The notes under the pieces were generated by a model that did not search any database, was not told the DNA's origin, and saw only the letters and a program-made list of their open reading frames with translations. The position numbers and the translations under genes were made by a program. A DNA stretch of 64,000 nucleotides from Amycolatopsis sp. cg9 (lineage in GTDB: Bacteria; Actinomycetota; Actinomycetes; Mycobacteriales; Pseudonocardiaceae): positions 3,534,001-3,598,000 of the forward strand of contig NZ_CP166850.1 in NCBI RefSeq assembly GCF_041346945.1, in the 5' to 3' direction. This document shows positions 31,429 through 40,959 of this stretch, piece by piece. Within the stretch, counting starts at the first letter, position 1. Every line of letters begins with the position of its first letter.

Positions 31429-32613
31429 ATGGACAAACACACCGGTCTGCCCGTCGTGGGCATGGTGGGCGGCGGCCAGCTGGCCCGGATGACCCATCAG
31501 GCGGCGATCTCCCTCGGCCAGTCCCTGCGCGTGCTCGCGGCGGGGGAGAACGAAGCCGCGGGTCTCGTCGCGGGCGACGTCACCCTGGGGCACCACACCG
31601 ACCTCGACGCGCTGCGGAAGTTCGCGGCCTCGGTGGACGTGCTCACGTTCGACCACGAGCACGTGCCGGGCGAGCACCTGCTGACGCTGGCGATGGAGGG
31701 CTACGTCATCCGGCCGGCGCCGTCGGCGCTGGGCTTCGCGCAGAACAAGCTGGTGATGCGCGAGATGATGGCGGGCCTCGGCGTGCCGGGCCCGGCCTTC
31801 GCCGAGGTGTCCACTGTGGACGACGTGGTGGCGTTCGGCGGCGAGCACGGCTGGCCGGTCGTGCTCAAGGCGTCCAGCGGCGGTTACGACGGCCGCGGCG
31901 TCTGGATGCTGGACACCGCGCAGCACGCCCGCGAGACGGTGCCGGAGCTGCTCGAAGCGGGCACGGCGCTGCTGGTCGAGGAGAAGGTGGCGATGCGGCG
32001 GGAGCTGTCCGCGCTCGTCGCCCGCTCGCCCTTCGGCCAGGGCGCGGCGTACCCGGTGGTCGAGACCGTCCAGGAGGGCGGCATCAACACCGAGGTGCTG
32101 GCGCCGGCGCCGGGGCTGTCCGAATCGCGGGTGCACGAGGCGCAGGACCTGGCGCTGCGGGTGGCGTCGACGCTGGACGTCACGGGCCTGCTGGCGGTCG
32201 AGCTGTTCGAGACGGACACCGGGCTGCTGGTGAACGAGCTCGCGATGCGCCCGCACAACTCCGGCCACTGGACCATGGACGGTTCGCGCACGTCGCAGTT
32301 CGAGCAGCACCTGCGCGCGGTCCTCGACTACCCGCTGGGCCGCACCGACCTGGTCGCGCCGGCGTGCGTGATGGCGAACGTGCTGGGTGCCGCGGAGCTG
32401 CCCGAAATGGGGCCGGACGAGCGGCTGCACCACCTGTTCGCCCGGTACCCGGAGGTCCGGGTGCACCTGTACGGCAAGCAGGAGCGCCCGGGGCGCAAGC
32501 TCGGGCACGTCAACTTCACCGGCGAGCGCATGGACGACCTGCGCAACCGCGCGCTGCTGTCGGCGCACTGGCTGTCCCACGCCGTCTGGCTCGACGGCTA
32601 CGAGATCCACTGA
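31429..32613 (+). CDS. purK: 5-(carboxyamino)imidazole ribonucleotide synthase
   Basis: 394-residue ATP-grasp enzyme. With ATP and bicarbonate it converts AIR to N5-CAIR in purine synthesis. The N-terminal [20 protein letters not shown] is the PurK signature. ATP-grasp residues are in [21 protein letters not shown], and [22 protein letters not shown] and [17 protein letters not shown] complete the active site. Followed 14 bp later by purE, with which it works directly. Confidence 0.95.
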   Translation: MDKHTGLPVVGMVGGGQLARMTHQAAISLGQSLRVLAAGENEAAGLVAGDVTLGHHTDLDALRKFAASVDVLTFDHEHVPGEHLLTLAMEGYVIRPAPSALGFAQNKLVMREMMAGLGVPGPAFAEVSTVDDVVAFGGEHGWPVVLKASSGGYDGRGVWMLDTAQHARETVPELLEAGTALLVEEKVAMRRELSALVARSPFGQGAAYPVVETVQEGGINTEVLAPAPGLSESRVHEAQDLALRVASTLDVTGLLAVELFETDTGLLVNELAMRPHNSGHWTMDGSRTSQFEQHLRAVLDYPLGRTDLVAPACVMANVLGAAELPEMGPDERLHHLFARYPEVRVHLYGKQERPGRKLGHVNFTGERMDDLRNRALLSAHWLSHAVWLDGYEIH

Positions 32614-32627
32614 CGGGAGTGACGGGT

Positions 32628-33125
32628 ATGGCGCCGCAGGTGGGCGTGATCATGGGCAGCGACTCGGACTGGCCGACCCTGGAGGCGGCCGGTGCGGCGC
32701 TGGACGAGTTCGGCGTCGAGTACGAGGTCGGCGTCTACTCGGCGCACCGGACCCCCCAGCGCATGCTGGACTACGCGACCTCGGCGGTGGCCCGCGGCAT
32801 CCGGGTGATCATCGCGGGCGCGGGCGGCGCGGCCCACCTCCCGGGCATGGTCGCCTCGGCCACGGTCCTCCCGGTGATCGGCGTCCCGGTCCCGCTGAAG
32901 TACCTGGACGGGATGGACTCCCTCCTGTCGATCGTCCAGATGCCGGCCGGCGTCCCGGTGGCGACGGTCTCCGTGGGCGGCGCCCGCAACGCCGGGCTCC
33001 TGGCCGTCCGCATCCTGGCGGCGTCCGACGAAGGCCTGCGCTCGAAGATGGCGAAGTTCCAGCAGGACCTGGAGAAGCTGGTCCTGGACAAGGACGCGGC
33101 GCTGCGCGCGAAGACCGGCCACTAG
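32628..33125 (+). CDS. purE: N5-carboxyaminoimidazole ribonucleotide mutase
   Basis: 165-residue class I PurE that moves the carboxylate of N5-CAIR to give CAIR. Active-site motifs are [32 protein letters not shown] (catalytic His) and [18 protein letters not shown] at 32628 with GGGAGTGACGGG upstream. The gene ends 17 bp from the convergent acyl-CoA ligase gene. Confidence 0.95.
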   Translation: MAPQVGVIMGSDSDWPTLEAAGAALDEFGVEYEVGVYSAHRTPQRMLDYATSAVARGIRVIIAGAGGAAHLPGMVASATVLPVIGVPVPLKYLDGMDSLLSIVQMPAGVPVATVSVGGARNAGLLAVRILAASDEGLRSKMAKFQQDLEKLVLDKDAALRAKTGH

Positions 33126-33142
33126 CTCGGGCCGGCCCACCG

Positions 33143-34819
33143 TCAGCCGTCCAGCTTGCCGATCAGCTGCTGCCGCAGTTCGCGCTTGAGCACCTTCCCG
33201 GCCGCGGACACCGGGATCTGCTCGACGACGTGCACCTCCCGCAACCGCTTGTAGGGCAGCACCTTCTCGTTGACCGCGGCCATCAGCTCGTCCGCGTCCA
33301 GCGGCCCGCGCGGCACCACGAACGCGACCGGCAGCTCGCCGACCTCGACGTCCGGGCGGCCGACGACCGCGGCCGCCGCGACGCCGGGCATCGTCACCAG
33401 GAGCTCCTCCAGCTCGCGCGGGAAGACGTTGTAGCCCTTGTACAACAGCATGTCCTTCTTGCGGTCCACGATGGACAGATAGCCGTCGGTGTCGAGGATG
33501 CCGATGTCGCCGGTGTGGAGCCAGCCGTCGACGAGGGCGTCCGCCGTTTCCTCCGGACGGTTGCGGTAGCCCTGCATGATCTGGGGGCCGCGGAGGCAGA
33601 CCTCGCCCTTCTCGCCCGCCGGGAGGGGGTCTTCGCCGCCCTCGGCCGGGACGATCTTGACCTCCGTGTCGAAGATCGGGACGCCCACCGAGCCGACCTT
33701 GCGGGTGCCCGAGCGGTACGTCGGTGAGATCACCGCGCCCATCGTCGCCTCGGTGAGGCCGTAGCCCTCGCTGACCACGACGCCGGGGAAGCGCTCGCGC
33801 AGCGCGTTGATCATCGCGTGGTTCATCGGCGCCGCGCCCGAACCGATCGAGCGGACCGACGACAGGTCGGCGGTGTGGAACGACGGCGTCGCGAGCAGCG
33901 CGGCGAACAGCGCCGGGGCGCCGCCGATGCCCGTGATGCGCAGGCGTTCGGCGTCGGCGACGTAGGCCGGTGGGTCGAAGCGCGAGTGCAGGACGATCGT
34001 CGTGCCCGCGAGGACCGCCGCGTTCAGGCCGCCGATGATGCCCATCGCGTGGAACCACGGCGTCAGGTTGATCGCGACGCCGGTGCCCAGGCGCGTGGCC
34101 CACTCGTCCTCGCTGCCGATCTGGTCGAGGGTGATGTCGCCGTGCGCGTCCAGCGCCGGCACCGAGCCCGAGCCCCAGCAGGCGTGCTGGAGGGTGTTGA
34201 CCACGACGTTGCGGTGCGTGAGCCGAACGCCCTTCGACCGGCCCGTGGTGCCGCCCGTGTAGGCGAGGTGCGCGAGGTCTTCGCGGACGTCGGTGTCCAC
34301 CTCGGGCCGCGTCTCCGGCCGGCCGTCCTGGAAGGCCTCGAACTCGACGGCGCCCTCGGCCAGGTCGCCGGCGGGGGCGACGACGACGGTGAGCCGGGCC
34401 GGGATCCGGTCGGCCACGGCGGCCAGCGCGCCCGCGACCGGGCCGAACGTCACCACGGCCGCGGCCTCGCAGTCGGCGAGCTGGAAGGCGAGGTCGGCCG
34501 GCGGGAGCAGCGGGTTCGCCGGGCTGAAGGTGGCCCCGGCCAGCAGCGTGCCGTAGTAGGCGACCGGGAAGGCGAGGCAGTTCGGCAGGTGCAGCGCCAC
34601 GACGTCGCCGCGGCCGATGCCGTGGGCCCGGAGCGCGTGCGCGAACCGGCACGCGGCGTGCCACGTCTCGGTGAAGGTGAGGCTGCGGCCGTCGTGTTCG
34701 AAGGCGATCCGGTCGCCCCAGCGGGTGGCGCCCGCGGCGAGGATCGAACCGACGGGGACTTCGGGGTAGTCGAGGGAGGCGGGCAAACCGGGCGGCGTCG
34801 TCGGCGCGGTGAGCGGCAT
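33143..34819 (-). CDS. Acyl-CoA synthetase / AMP-binding ligase
   Basis: 558-residue member of the ANL superfamily that activates a carboxylic acid to acyl-AMP and then acyl-CoA. Motifs: LAYTGGTTGRSKGVRLTHRN (phosphate loop), VSEGYGLTEATMGAV, YLSIVDRKKDMLLYKGYNVFP (hinge) and VSAAGKVLKRELRQQL with the catalytic Lys. The substrate is probably a medium or long-chain, or 4-coumarate-like, acid. ATG at 34817-34819 with TATGGT six bases upstream, so leaderless; the adjacent GTG (34822) is less likely. Divergent from an acyl-CoA dehydrogenase gene, suggesting a shared beta-oxidation-type route. Confidence 0.9.
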   Translation of the reverse strand: MPLTAPTTPPGLPASLDYPEVPVGSILAAGATRWGDRIAFEHDGRSLTFTETWHAACRFAHALRAHGIGRGDVVALHLPNCLAFPVAYYGTLLAGATFSPANPLLPPADLAFQLADCEAAAVVTFGPVAGALAAVADRIPARLTVVVAPAGDLAEGAVEFEAFQDGRPETRPEVDTDVREDLAHLAYTGGTTGRSKGVRLTHRNVVVNTLQHACWGSGSVPALDAHGDITLDQIGSEDEWATRLGTGVAINLTPWFHAMGIIGGLNAAVLAGTTIVLHSRFDPPAYVADAERLRITGIGGAPALFAALLATPSFHTADLSSVRSIGSGAAPMNHAMINALRERFPGVVVSEGYGLTEATMGAVISPTYRSGTRKVGSVGVPIFDTEVKIVPAEGGEDPLPAGEKGEVCLRGPQIMQGYRNRPEETADALVDGWLHTGDIGILDTDGYLSIVDRKKDMLLYKGYNVFPRELEELLVTMPGVAAAAVVGRPDVEVGELPVAFVVPRGPLDADELMAAVNEKVLPYKRLREVHVVEQIPVSAAGKVLKRELRQQLIGKLDG

Positions 34820-34825
34820 CACTCG

Positions 34826-34831
34826 ACCATA
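34826..34831 (-). promoter_or_regulatory. Putative -10 (TATGGT), leaderless start
   Basis: Six bases before the ligase ATG at 34819; identical to the birA hexamer at 14186. Confidence 0.5.
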
Positions 34832-34933
34832 CGAATTCTGCGGTCAACGACACAAGGACGAGGGCGCCACCGCCAGTGAACGAGCGCTAACATCGACAGA
34901 ACTCTTCCGACGTTGCAGAGAAGGTGACCCGAA

Positions 34934-36091
34934 GTGACCGACGGCCTGTACCAGCTTGCCGAGGAGCACGAGGAGCTGCGGGCCGCGGTCCGGGCTCTGG
35001 CCGAGAAGGAGATCGCGCCCTACGCGGCCGAGGTCGACGAGAACGAGCGCTACCCGATCGAGGCGTACAACGCGCTGGTCAAGTCGGGCTTCAACGCCGT
35101 CCACATCGGCGAGGAGTACGACGGCCAGGGCGCGGACGCCGTCGGCGCCTGCATCGTGATCGAAGAGGTCGCGCGGGTCGACGCGTCGGCGTCGCTGATC
35201 CCGGCGGTGAACAAGCTCGGCACGCAGCCGATCATCCTGTCCGGCTCGGAGAGCGTGAAGAAGCTGGTGCTGCCCTCGATCGCGTCGGGCGAGGCTTCGG
35301 CGTCGTACGCGCTCTCGGAGCGCGAAGCGGGCTCGGACACCGCGTCGATGCGCACGCGCGCCCGCCTCGACGGCGACCACTGGGTGCTCAACGGCACCAA
35401 GTGCTGGATCACCAACGCGGGCGAGTCGTCCTGGTACACGGTGATGGCCGTGACCGACCCGGACGCGGAGAAGAAGGCCAACGGCATCTCGGCGTTCGTC
35501 GTGCACAAGGACGATCCGGGCTTCTCGGTGGGCCCGAAGGAGAAGAAGCTCGGCATCAAGGGCTCGCCGACGCGCGAGATCTACTTCGAGAACTGCACGA
35601 TCCCCGAGGACCGCATCATCGGCGAGCCGGGCACGGGCCTGAAGACGGCGCTGCGCACCCTCGACCACACCCGCCCGACGATCGGCGCCCAGGCACTGGG
35701 CATCGCCCAGGGCGCCCTCGACGCGGCCGTGGCGTACGTGAAGGACCGCCGCCAGTTCGGCAAGGCGATCGCGGAGTTCCAGGGTGTCCAGTTCATGCTG
35801 GCCGACATGGGCACCAAGATCGAAGCGGCCCGCCACCTGGTCTACGCCTCAGCGGCGGCAAGCGAGCGCGGCGACAAGCGCGCGGGCTTCATGGCCTCGG
35901 CGGCGAAGGCCTACGCGTCGGACATCGCGATGGAGGTCACGACGGACGCGGTCCAGCTCTTCGGCGGCGCCGGCTACACCCGCGACTTCCCGGTGGAGCG
36001 CATGATGCGCGACGCGAAGATCACGCAGATCTACGAAGGCACCAACCAGATCCAGAAGGTCGTCATGGCTCGCGCCCTGCTCAAGGGCTGA
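34934..36091 (+). CDS. Acyl-CoA dehydrogenase
   Basis: 385-residue FAD enzyme for alpha,beta-dehydrogenation of acyl-CoA. Landmarks: YALSEREAGSDTASM and WITNAGESSWYTVMA (FAD and substrate binding), RRQFGKAIAEFQGVQFMLADM, AVQLFGGAGYTRDFPVERMMRD, and the C-terminal ITQIYEGTNQIQKVVMAR with the catalytic Glu. The family range is short- to medium-chain or branched. GTG at 34934 with GAGAAGGTGACC upstream. A strong terminator hairpin follows 12 bp after the stop. Confidence 0.93.
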   Translation: MTDGLYQLAEEHEELRAAVRALAEKEIAPYAAEVDENERYPIEAYNALVKSGFNAVHIGEEYDGQGADAVGACIVIEEVARVDASASLIPAVNKLGTQPIILSGSESVKKLVLPSIASGEASASYALSEREAGSDTASMRTRARLDGDHWVLNGTKCWITNAGESSWYTVMAVTDPDAEKKANGISAFVVHKDDPGFSVGPKEKKLGIKGSPTREIYFENCTIPEDRIIGEPGTGLKTALRTLDHTRPTIGAQALGIAQGALDAAVAYVKDRRQFGKAIAEFQGVQFMLADMGTKIEAARHLVYASAAASERGDKRAGFMASAAKAYASDIAMEVTTDAVQLFGGAGYTRDFPVERMMRDAKITQIYEGTNQIQKVVMARALLKG

Positions 36092-36102
36092 CCCACGCAC
36101 GA

Positions 36103-36141
36103 ACGACGCCCCCGGAACCCGCGCGGTGCCGGGGGCGTCGT
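36103..36141 (+). terminator. Strong terminator hairpin after the acyl-CoA dehydrogenase gene
   Basis: 13-bp perfect stem ACGACGCCCCCGG / CCGGGGGCGTCGT around a 13-nt loop, starting 12 bp after the stop. It lacks a long U tract, as is common for actinobacterial terminators. Confidence 0.8.
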
Positions 36142-36339
36142 CGTGTCCGGGCCCGGCCGGCGGGGACGGGCCCGCGCTTTTGTCACGGCCATGAGTGCCG
36201 GCCACGCTCAATCGTGTCGCTCTTACCAGGTCAAACGCCGAAAGAAAATCACTCACCAAGGGGAGTGTCCGGACAAGTTACTCGCGCGTTAACTCATCGG
36301 TGACGCGGATCACCATCGGTTCACAGAGAGGTGAAACGG

Positions 36340-37269
36340 ATGGGCGCAACGACGCGCAGGTGGCTCACGGCGGCCGTCGCCACGGTGGCGGCGCTGACAC
36401 TGGGGGCCGGGACCGGCCAAGCGGCCGAACGGGAGCCCACCGGGCCCGTGCAGCCGAACATCCTCACGGCCGCGCTCTACTCGCTGGGGGCGCCCACCAT
36501 CGCGCCGCCCGGGGCGAACGACTGGAACTGCAAGCCGTCCGCGCAGCACCCCAATCCTGTGCTGCTCTCCAACGGGACCACCGCCAACGCCTACGAAAAC
36601 TGGGCCAACCTCTCGCAGAAGCTCGCCAACGCCGGCTACTGCGTCTTCGCCGGGAACTTCGGTGGGGCGCCCGGGTCCTTCCTGCAGACCGTCGGGCCCG
36701 TCGCCGACACCACGAAAGCGCTTGCCGCGTTCGGGGACAAGGTCCTCAGCGCCACCGGGGCCCGGAAGCTCGACGTCGTCGGGCACTCGCAGGGCGGGAT
36801 GAACGTCCGGTACTGGATCAAGTACCTCGGCGGCGCGAGCAAGATCAGCCGGCTCGTCGGGCTTTCGCCGTCCAACCACGGGACCGATCTCTTCGGGCTG
36901 CTCAGCACCCTCGAGCGGATCCCCGGGGTCCCCGCTGCGCTCGGGACCGTCTGTCAGGCGTGCAACGAACAGGCCGTCGGGTCGGACTTCCTCACCGACC
37001 TGAACGCCGGGGGCGAGACCGTCGACGGCATCCAGTACACCGTCATCCAGACCCGCTACGACGACGTCGTCACGCCGTACACCAGCGCGTTCCTGCCGGC
37101 CAAGCCGAACGTCAAGAACATCCTGCTGCAGAACGTTTGCGGGCTCGACTTCACCGACCACCTCGGCATCACCTACGACCCCGTCGCCCAGGGGCTGGTG
37201 CTCAACGCGCTCGACCCCGCGCACGCCAAGACGCCGCCCTGCGTGCCGGTGCCGCCCGTGATCAGCTGA
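36340..37269 (+). CDS. Secreted lipase/esterase (alpha/beta hydrolase)
   Basis: 309-residue exported hydrolase. Signal peptide: RRWLTAAVATVAALTLGAGTGQA, cleavage after AQA-like GQAA. Nucleophile elbow VVGHSQGGMNVRYW with the catalytic Ser; the HHLG-like DFTDHLGITYDP near the C-terminus supplies the His. Several paired Cys residues (YCVFAGNF, VCQACNEQ, VCGLDF) suggest disulphides. It matches the class of extracellular triacylglycerol lipases of Streptomyces and relatives. I use ATG 36340, with GAGAGG a proper distance upstream; the GTG at 36331 abuts that site. A 198-bp non-coding stretch after the terminator precedes it. Confidence 0.88.
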   Translation: MGATTRRWLTAAVATVAALTLGAGTGQAAEREPTGPVQPNILTAALYSLGAPTIAPPGANDWNCKPSAQHPNPVLLSNGTTANAYENWANLSQKLANAGYCVFAGNFGGAPGSFLQTVGPVADTTKALAAFGDKVLSATGARKLDVVGHSQGGMNVRYWIKYLGGASKISRLVGLSPSNHGTDLFGLLSTLERIPGVPAALGTVCQACNEQAVGSDFLTDLNAGGETVDGIQYTVIQTRYDDVVTPYTSAFLPAKPNVKNILLQNVCGLDFTDHLGITYDPVAQGLVLNALDPAHAKTPPCVPVPPVIS

Positions 37270-37325
37270 GTTTCGCCACATGAGACATAACCCACCGCCG
37301 GGGCGGATTTCCGCTCCGGCGGTGT

Positions 37326-37331
37326 CACCCT
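37326..37331 (+). promoter_or_regulatory. Putative -10 (CACCCT), leaderless start
   Basis: Exactly 6 bp before the ATG at 37338. Confidence 0.4.
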
Positions 37332-37337
37332 CGAAGC

Positions 37338-37763
37338 ATGTACTGGCCGGTTCCGGCGTCCTGGACGCCCCACGACGAAGCCGAGCTGGTCGCCGGCTGG
37401 CGGCTGTGGCTCGAGCTGTCCGATCGCGCCTGGCCGACGGCCGCCTGGGACGGGACGCCGGCCGGGGCCGTCCGGCAGCTGCGGGAACTGCTCGCCGCGT
37501 GCGACGAGATCGAAACCGCTTACCGCGCGGACGCCGATGAGCCGTCGGACGGCTTCCTCCGGCTGACGCAGGGGCTCGCCGTCACCGCCGGTTCGGTGAT
37601 CTCGCTCTGGTTCGACGACGTCGACCAGCTCGACGGGGACCGCGCCGCCCTGCTGCACGACGACCTCGCGCGGTTCGCCGAACAGGCCGAGCAGGTGCTG
37701 ACGCTGCTCGCCGTCAACGGCGGCTGGACCGGTCTCGACGAAGTGCGCCGCCGCCCCGCTTAG
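37338..37763 (+). CDS. Hypothetical protein
   Basis: 141 residues, acidic, helical, no signal peptide or membrane segment, several Trp in the first third (YWPVPASW, GWRLWLEL, AWPTAAWDG). I do not recognise a family. Coding quality is supported by GC-rich third positions and by the -10 six bases before the ATG. The stop overlaps the convergent neighbour by 4 bp. Confidence 0.72.
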   Translation: MYWPVPASWTPHDEAELVAGWRLWLELSDRAWPTAAWDGTPAGAVRQLRELLAACDEIETAYRADADEPSDGFLRLTQGLAVTAGSVISLWFDDVDQLDGDRAALLHDDLARFAEQAEQVLTLLAVNGGWTGLDEVRRRPA

Positions 37764-38152
37764 GCGAGCGTCGGGTCGGTGCCGCCGCCGGGGACGAAGA
37801 GGAACTCCGTGCCGCCGAGCATTTCGTCGATCGGCCGGTCCAGCTCCAGCCGCGGCTCGCCGGTCAGCGAGCAGCGCAGCGTCAGCCGCGTTTCGACGTG
37901 CTCGCGGCGCTCGACGCGGTGGCGCGTCCGCTCGCCGTCCAGCGACCAGGTGCCGTCCAGGACCATGCCGAGCCGGATCGCGAGCCGGTCCGCGGCGCCG
38001 TCCCACGTGAAGCGGTGGACAACGAACTCCGTGCTCCAGCTCGACCAGTACTGCCAGCCCGTTCCGTCGGCGCGGAAGCCGAGCTCGGTGTACTCGGTCG
38101 AGCCCGGGTGCACCTCCGACTCCGACCAGTAGCCGATCAGTCGCGCGTCCAT
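37760..38152 (-). CDS. Hypothetical protein
   Basis: 130 residues, soluble. It appears to be a beta-rich single domain: LIGYWSESEVHPGSTEYTELGFRADGTGWQYW, then FTWDGAADRLAIRLGMVLDGTWSLDG. The pattern of a GYW-type start followed by GFxxDGxGW resembles small lipocalin-like or DUF proteins that describe a folded binding domain, but I cannot name it. ATG at 38150-38152 with GACGAT six bases before it. Confidence 0.7.
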   Translation of the reverse strand: MDARLIGYWSESEVHPGSTEYTELGFRADGTGWQYWSSWSTEFVVHRFTWDGAADRLAIRLGMVLDGTWSLDGERTRHRVERREHVETRLTLRCSLTGEPRLELDRPIDEMLGGTEFLFVPGGGTDPTLA

Positions 38153-38158
38153 ACCGCG

Positions 38159-38164
38159 ATCGTC
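38159..38164 (-). promoter_or_regulatory. Putative -10 (GACGAT), leaderless start
   Basis: Six bases before the ATG at 38152 (minus strand). The weakest match of the series. Confidence 0.3.
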
Positions 38165-38219
38165 CCATCGCCGCGCCGGATTGGGCCGCTCAGCCCAGCG
38201 GATTCCGCGCCGATCTGGG

Positions 38220-38225
38220 TACCCC
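38220..38225 (+). promoter_or_regulatory. Putative -10 (TACCCC), leaderless start
   Basis: Seven bases before the ATG at 38233. Confidence 0.35.
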
Positions 38226-38232
38226 AGCAAGC

Positions 38233-39048
38233 ATGAACCGGACAGAGGCCACGGCCGCAAGAGGCGAGAAGAGCGACACCGCGCAACTGCTCGGCCGGGC
38301 GGGCATGGCCTGCTACGGCCTGGTCCACCTGGTCCTCGCCTACCTCGCCCTGCAGGTCGCCTTCGGGGACAGCGAGCAGGCCGACCAGAAGGGCGCGCTG
38401 CAGGAGATCGGCTCGACGGCGTTCGGGCAGGTCCTGCTCTGGGTGCTCGCCATCGGGCTGGTGGCCTTCGGGCTCTGGCAGTTCCTGATGGCCGCCACCG
38501 GCTACACCTGGGTCAGCGGCGGCAAGCGGACGCGCAAGCGGATCGGTGCCGCGGCCCGCGGGGTCGTCGTGGTCGTGCTGGGCTTCTCCGCGTTCCGGAT
38601 CGCCATCGGCAGCGGCAGCGGGGGCTCGAGCAACCAGACCCAGCAGGAGTTCACGGCCAAGCTGCTGCAGCTGCCGTTCGGGCCCGCGCTGGTGGTCATC
38701 GCCGCCGCGGCCGTGCTCGGGGTGGCGATCGCGGCCGGGGTCAAGGGCGTGAAGAAGAAGTTCCTCGAGGACCTCGACATGAGCGACCTGCCCGGCAAGA
38801 CCAAGCGCTGGGTCAGCTGGCTCGGCACCACGGGCTACCTCGCCAAGGGCGTCGTGTTCGCGATCGTCGCCATCCTCCTCGCCATCGCCGGCTTCAACGC
38901 CGACCCGAACCAGGCCGGCGGGCTGGACGCCGCCCTCAAGACGCTCGCCGCCCAGCCCTTCGGCCCTGTGCTGTTGACCGTCGTGGCGCTCGGCCTCGCC
39001 GCGTTCGGCGCGTACTGCTTCGGCGCGGCCTGGGCCCACAAGCGCTAA
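38233..39048 (+). CDS. DUF1206 membrane protein
   Basis: 271 residues with six membrane helices arranged as three similar pairs: GRAGMACYGLVHLVLAYLALQVAFG, LGTTGYLAKGVVFAIVAILLAIAGF and neighbouring helices show the internal repeat. This is the DUF1206 layout, known in actinobacteria and proteobacteria without assigned function. A cytoplasmic loop of about 40 residues (GVKGVKKKFLEDLDMSDLPGKTKRW) separates helices 4 and 5. The last 4 bp overlap the convergent ribosomal-protection gene. Confidence 0.85.
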   Translation: MNRTEATAARGEKSDTAQLLGRAGMACYGLVHLVLAYLALQVAFGDSEQADQKGALQEIGSTAFGQVLLWVLAIGLVAFGLWQFLMAATGYTWVSGGKRTRKRIGAAARGVVVVVLGFSAFRIAIGSGSGGSSNQTQQEFTAKLLQLPFGPALVVIAAAAVLGVAIAAGVKGVKKKFLEDLDMSDLPGKTKRWVSWLGTTGYLAKGVVFAIVAILLAIAGFNADPNQAGGLDAALKTLAAQPFGPVLLTVVALGLAAFGAYCFGAAWAHKR

Positions 39049-40898
39049 CGCCGGGCGACCTGCGCCAGGTATTCTTTGCGGTCCAACGGGTTGTCGCCGG
39101 TCCGGGGGCGGACCGGCGGCGGCCCCGGACACGGCCGGTACTCGCAGAACTCGCTGAGGAAGACGCCCTCGCCCTGCCCGAGCGCCGGCAGCGCCTGCTC
39201 GAACTCGTGGACGTGCTCCGCGGGGATGGTGCCGCGGAGCGTGCAGGAACCGCCCCCGGCGACGGGTTCGCCGGGGACCGCGCGCAGCTCGGCCAGCTTG
39301 GCCAGCACCGCGCTGACGGCGGGTACCGGGACCTCCAGTTCGAAGCGGTGCACCGGTTCGTGCACCCGCGTGCCGGCTTCCTTCAACGCCGCCATGAGCA
39401 CCAGCGGCGTCATCTTGCGGAAGTCGCCCGCGGCGCTGAGCGGGCTGAAGAACGCCGTGTGCGTCAGCGTCACGGCGATGTCCCGCACCTCCCAGCCGTA
39501 CAGCCCCTGTTCGAGCGTGCTGTGGACGGTCTCCTCGATCGCCTTGTGGAACGCCAGGGGCAGCGAACCCAGCTGCACCGACAGGCCGAACGCGACCCCG
39601 GGCCCGGGCTCCACCCGCAGTCCGACCGTGGCGAAGAAGTACAGCCGCTGCTCCGGGTCCAGCTCCTCGAGGGCCTCGCCGCGGGCGACCGGTTTCTCGA
39701 CGTACAGCGTGCGCGTCCGCTCGAAGGTGACGTCGATGCCGGCGCCGTCGGCCAGCATCGAGCGCAGCACCTCCTTCTGCACTTCGCCGTAGAGCCGCAC
39801 CGAAACGTCGTGGCCGTCCCGGCGGACGTCGATCAGCGGGTCCTCTTCGGACAGTCTGGTCAGCGCGGTGAACAGCGCCGCGGCCTGCCCAGGCCGGACC
39901 GGCCGCACGACGGTTTCCAGGCTCGGCGGCGCGAACCCGCCGTCGCGAGCGGCGCCGGGTGAACCGAGCCGGTCGCCGATCCGGACTTCGCGCAACCCGC
40001 GCACCCGGGCGACGTCTCCCGCGAGCGCGACGTCGTCGCCGGCGACTTCGACCGCGGTGACCCGGCCGGTGAGCTCGGTTTCGCCGCGGTAGAAGGGGAT
40101 CCGCTGCCGTGGCGCCAGGGAGCCGGAGTGCAGGCGGGCGTACGCGATCTTCTCCCCGGCGCGGCCGCGGTCGATCTTGAACACCGTCGCGGCCAGCGGC
40201 CCGTCGCCGGTGCGCTCGGTCGCCGGGAGCAGTTCGGCCATCGCCGTCACCAGGTCCGCGACGCCGGCGCCGGTGATCGCCGAACCGGTCAGCACCGGGT
40301 GCAGCGTGCCGCGGCCGACCTGCCGGGCCAGCTCGGCCCGGCGGGCCCCGGCGTCGACCTGGTTGTCCACATAGGACTCCAGGAACGTGTCGTCCCCGTC
40401 GGCCAGCAGCTCGGCCAGCTCGTCGGGTGGGGTCGCGTGCAGCGCGAACGCCCGCGGCGCCAGCTTCGCGCGGATGTCGCCGAGCTGGTCGCGGGCGCCG
40501 CGCCGGTCGATCTTGTTGACGAAGACGAGGGTCGGGATGGCGAGGCGGCGCAGGGTGCGCATGAGCACGCGGGTCTGCGCCTGGACGCCCTCGACGGCGG
40601 ACACCACGAGGACGGCGCCGTCGAGCACGCGCAGGGCGCGTTCGACCTCGGCGATGAAGTCCGGGTGACCGGGGGTGTCGATCAGGGTGATCCGGGTGCC
40701 GCCGGTCACGAAGGACGCCACCGCGGAACGGATGGTGATGCCGCGACGGCGTTCGAGCTCGAGTGAGTCGGTCTGGGTGTCGCCCCGGTCGACGCTGCCG
40801 AGGTGGCCGAGGACGCCCGCTTCGAAGAGCAGGCGCTCGGTCAGGCTGGTCTTACCGGCGTCGACGTGCGCGAGAATGCCGATGTTCAGGGTTTTCAC
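39045..40898 (-). CDS. TetM/Otr(A)-type ribosomal protection GTPase
   Basis: 617-residue EF-G-like GTPase. G1 is GILAHVDAGKTSLTERLL, G2 RRGITIRSAVASF, G3 LIDTPGHPDFIAEVERAL and G4 VFVNKIDRRGA. Domains II-V include YVEKPVARGEALEEL and SVQLGSLPLAFHKAIEETV, as in the tetracycline ribosomal protection proteins rather than in EF-G (about 700 residues). It would release tetracycline-type drugs from the ribosome; actinomycetes often carry such genes, with or without making the drug. The GTG at 40898 starts directly at the conserved KTLNIGILAHVD. A leader ORF and an inverted repeat lie upstream. Whether it confers measurable resistance is unknown. Confidence 0.88.
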   Translation of the reverse strand: MKTLNIGILAHVDAGKTSLTERLLFEAGVLGHLGSVDRGDTQTDSLELERRRGITIRSAVASFVTGGTRITLIDTPGHPDFIAEVERALRVLDGAVLVVSAVEGVQAQTRVLMRTLRRLAIPTLVFVNKIDRRGARDQLGDIRAKLAPRAFALHATPPDELAELLADGDDTFLESYVDNQVDAGARRAELARQVGRGTLHPVLTGSAITGAGVADLVTAMAELLPATERTGDGPLAATVFKIDRGRAGEKIAYARLHSGSLAPRQRIPFYRGETELTGRVTAVEVAGDDVALAGDVARVRGLREVRIGDRLGSPGAARDGGFAPPSLETVVRPVRPGQAAALFTALTRLSEEDPLIDVRRDGHDVSVRLYGEVQKEVLRSMLADGAGIDVTFERTRTLYVEKPVARGEALEELDPEQRLYFFATVGLRVEPGPGVAFGLSVQLGSLPLAFHKAIEETVHSTLEQGLYGWEVRDIAVTLTHTAFFSPLSAAGDFRKMTPLVLMAALKEAGTRVHEPVHRFELEVPVPAVSAVLAKLAELRAVPGEPVAGGGSCTLRGTIPAEHVHEFEQALPALGQGEGVFLSEFCEYRPCPGPPPVRPRTGDNPLDRKEYLAQVARR

Positions 40899-40959
40899 GG
40901 TCGTGAGGAGTCCTTTGTGATGCGGGTGACAGGCCGGGTCGGACGGTCTGTCGGCGCAT
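40852..40959 (-). other. Putative leader ORF (35 codons) overlapping the ribosomal-protection gene start
   Basis: ATG at 40957-40959 preceded by GAGGAG at ideal spacing. It begins MRRQTVRPGL and stops inside the first 16 codons of the main gene in another frame. The GAGGAG is half of a 9-bp inverted repeat whose other half lies just upstream of the main GTG. Typical of translational control by drug-stalled ribosomes, but not proven. Confidence 0.45.
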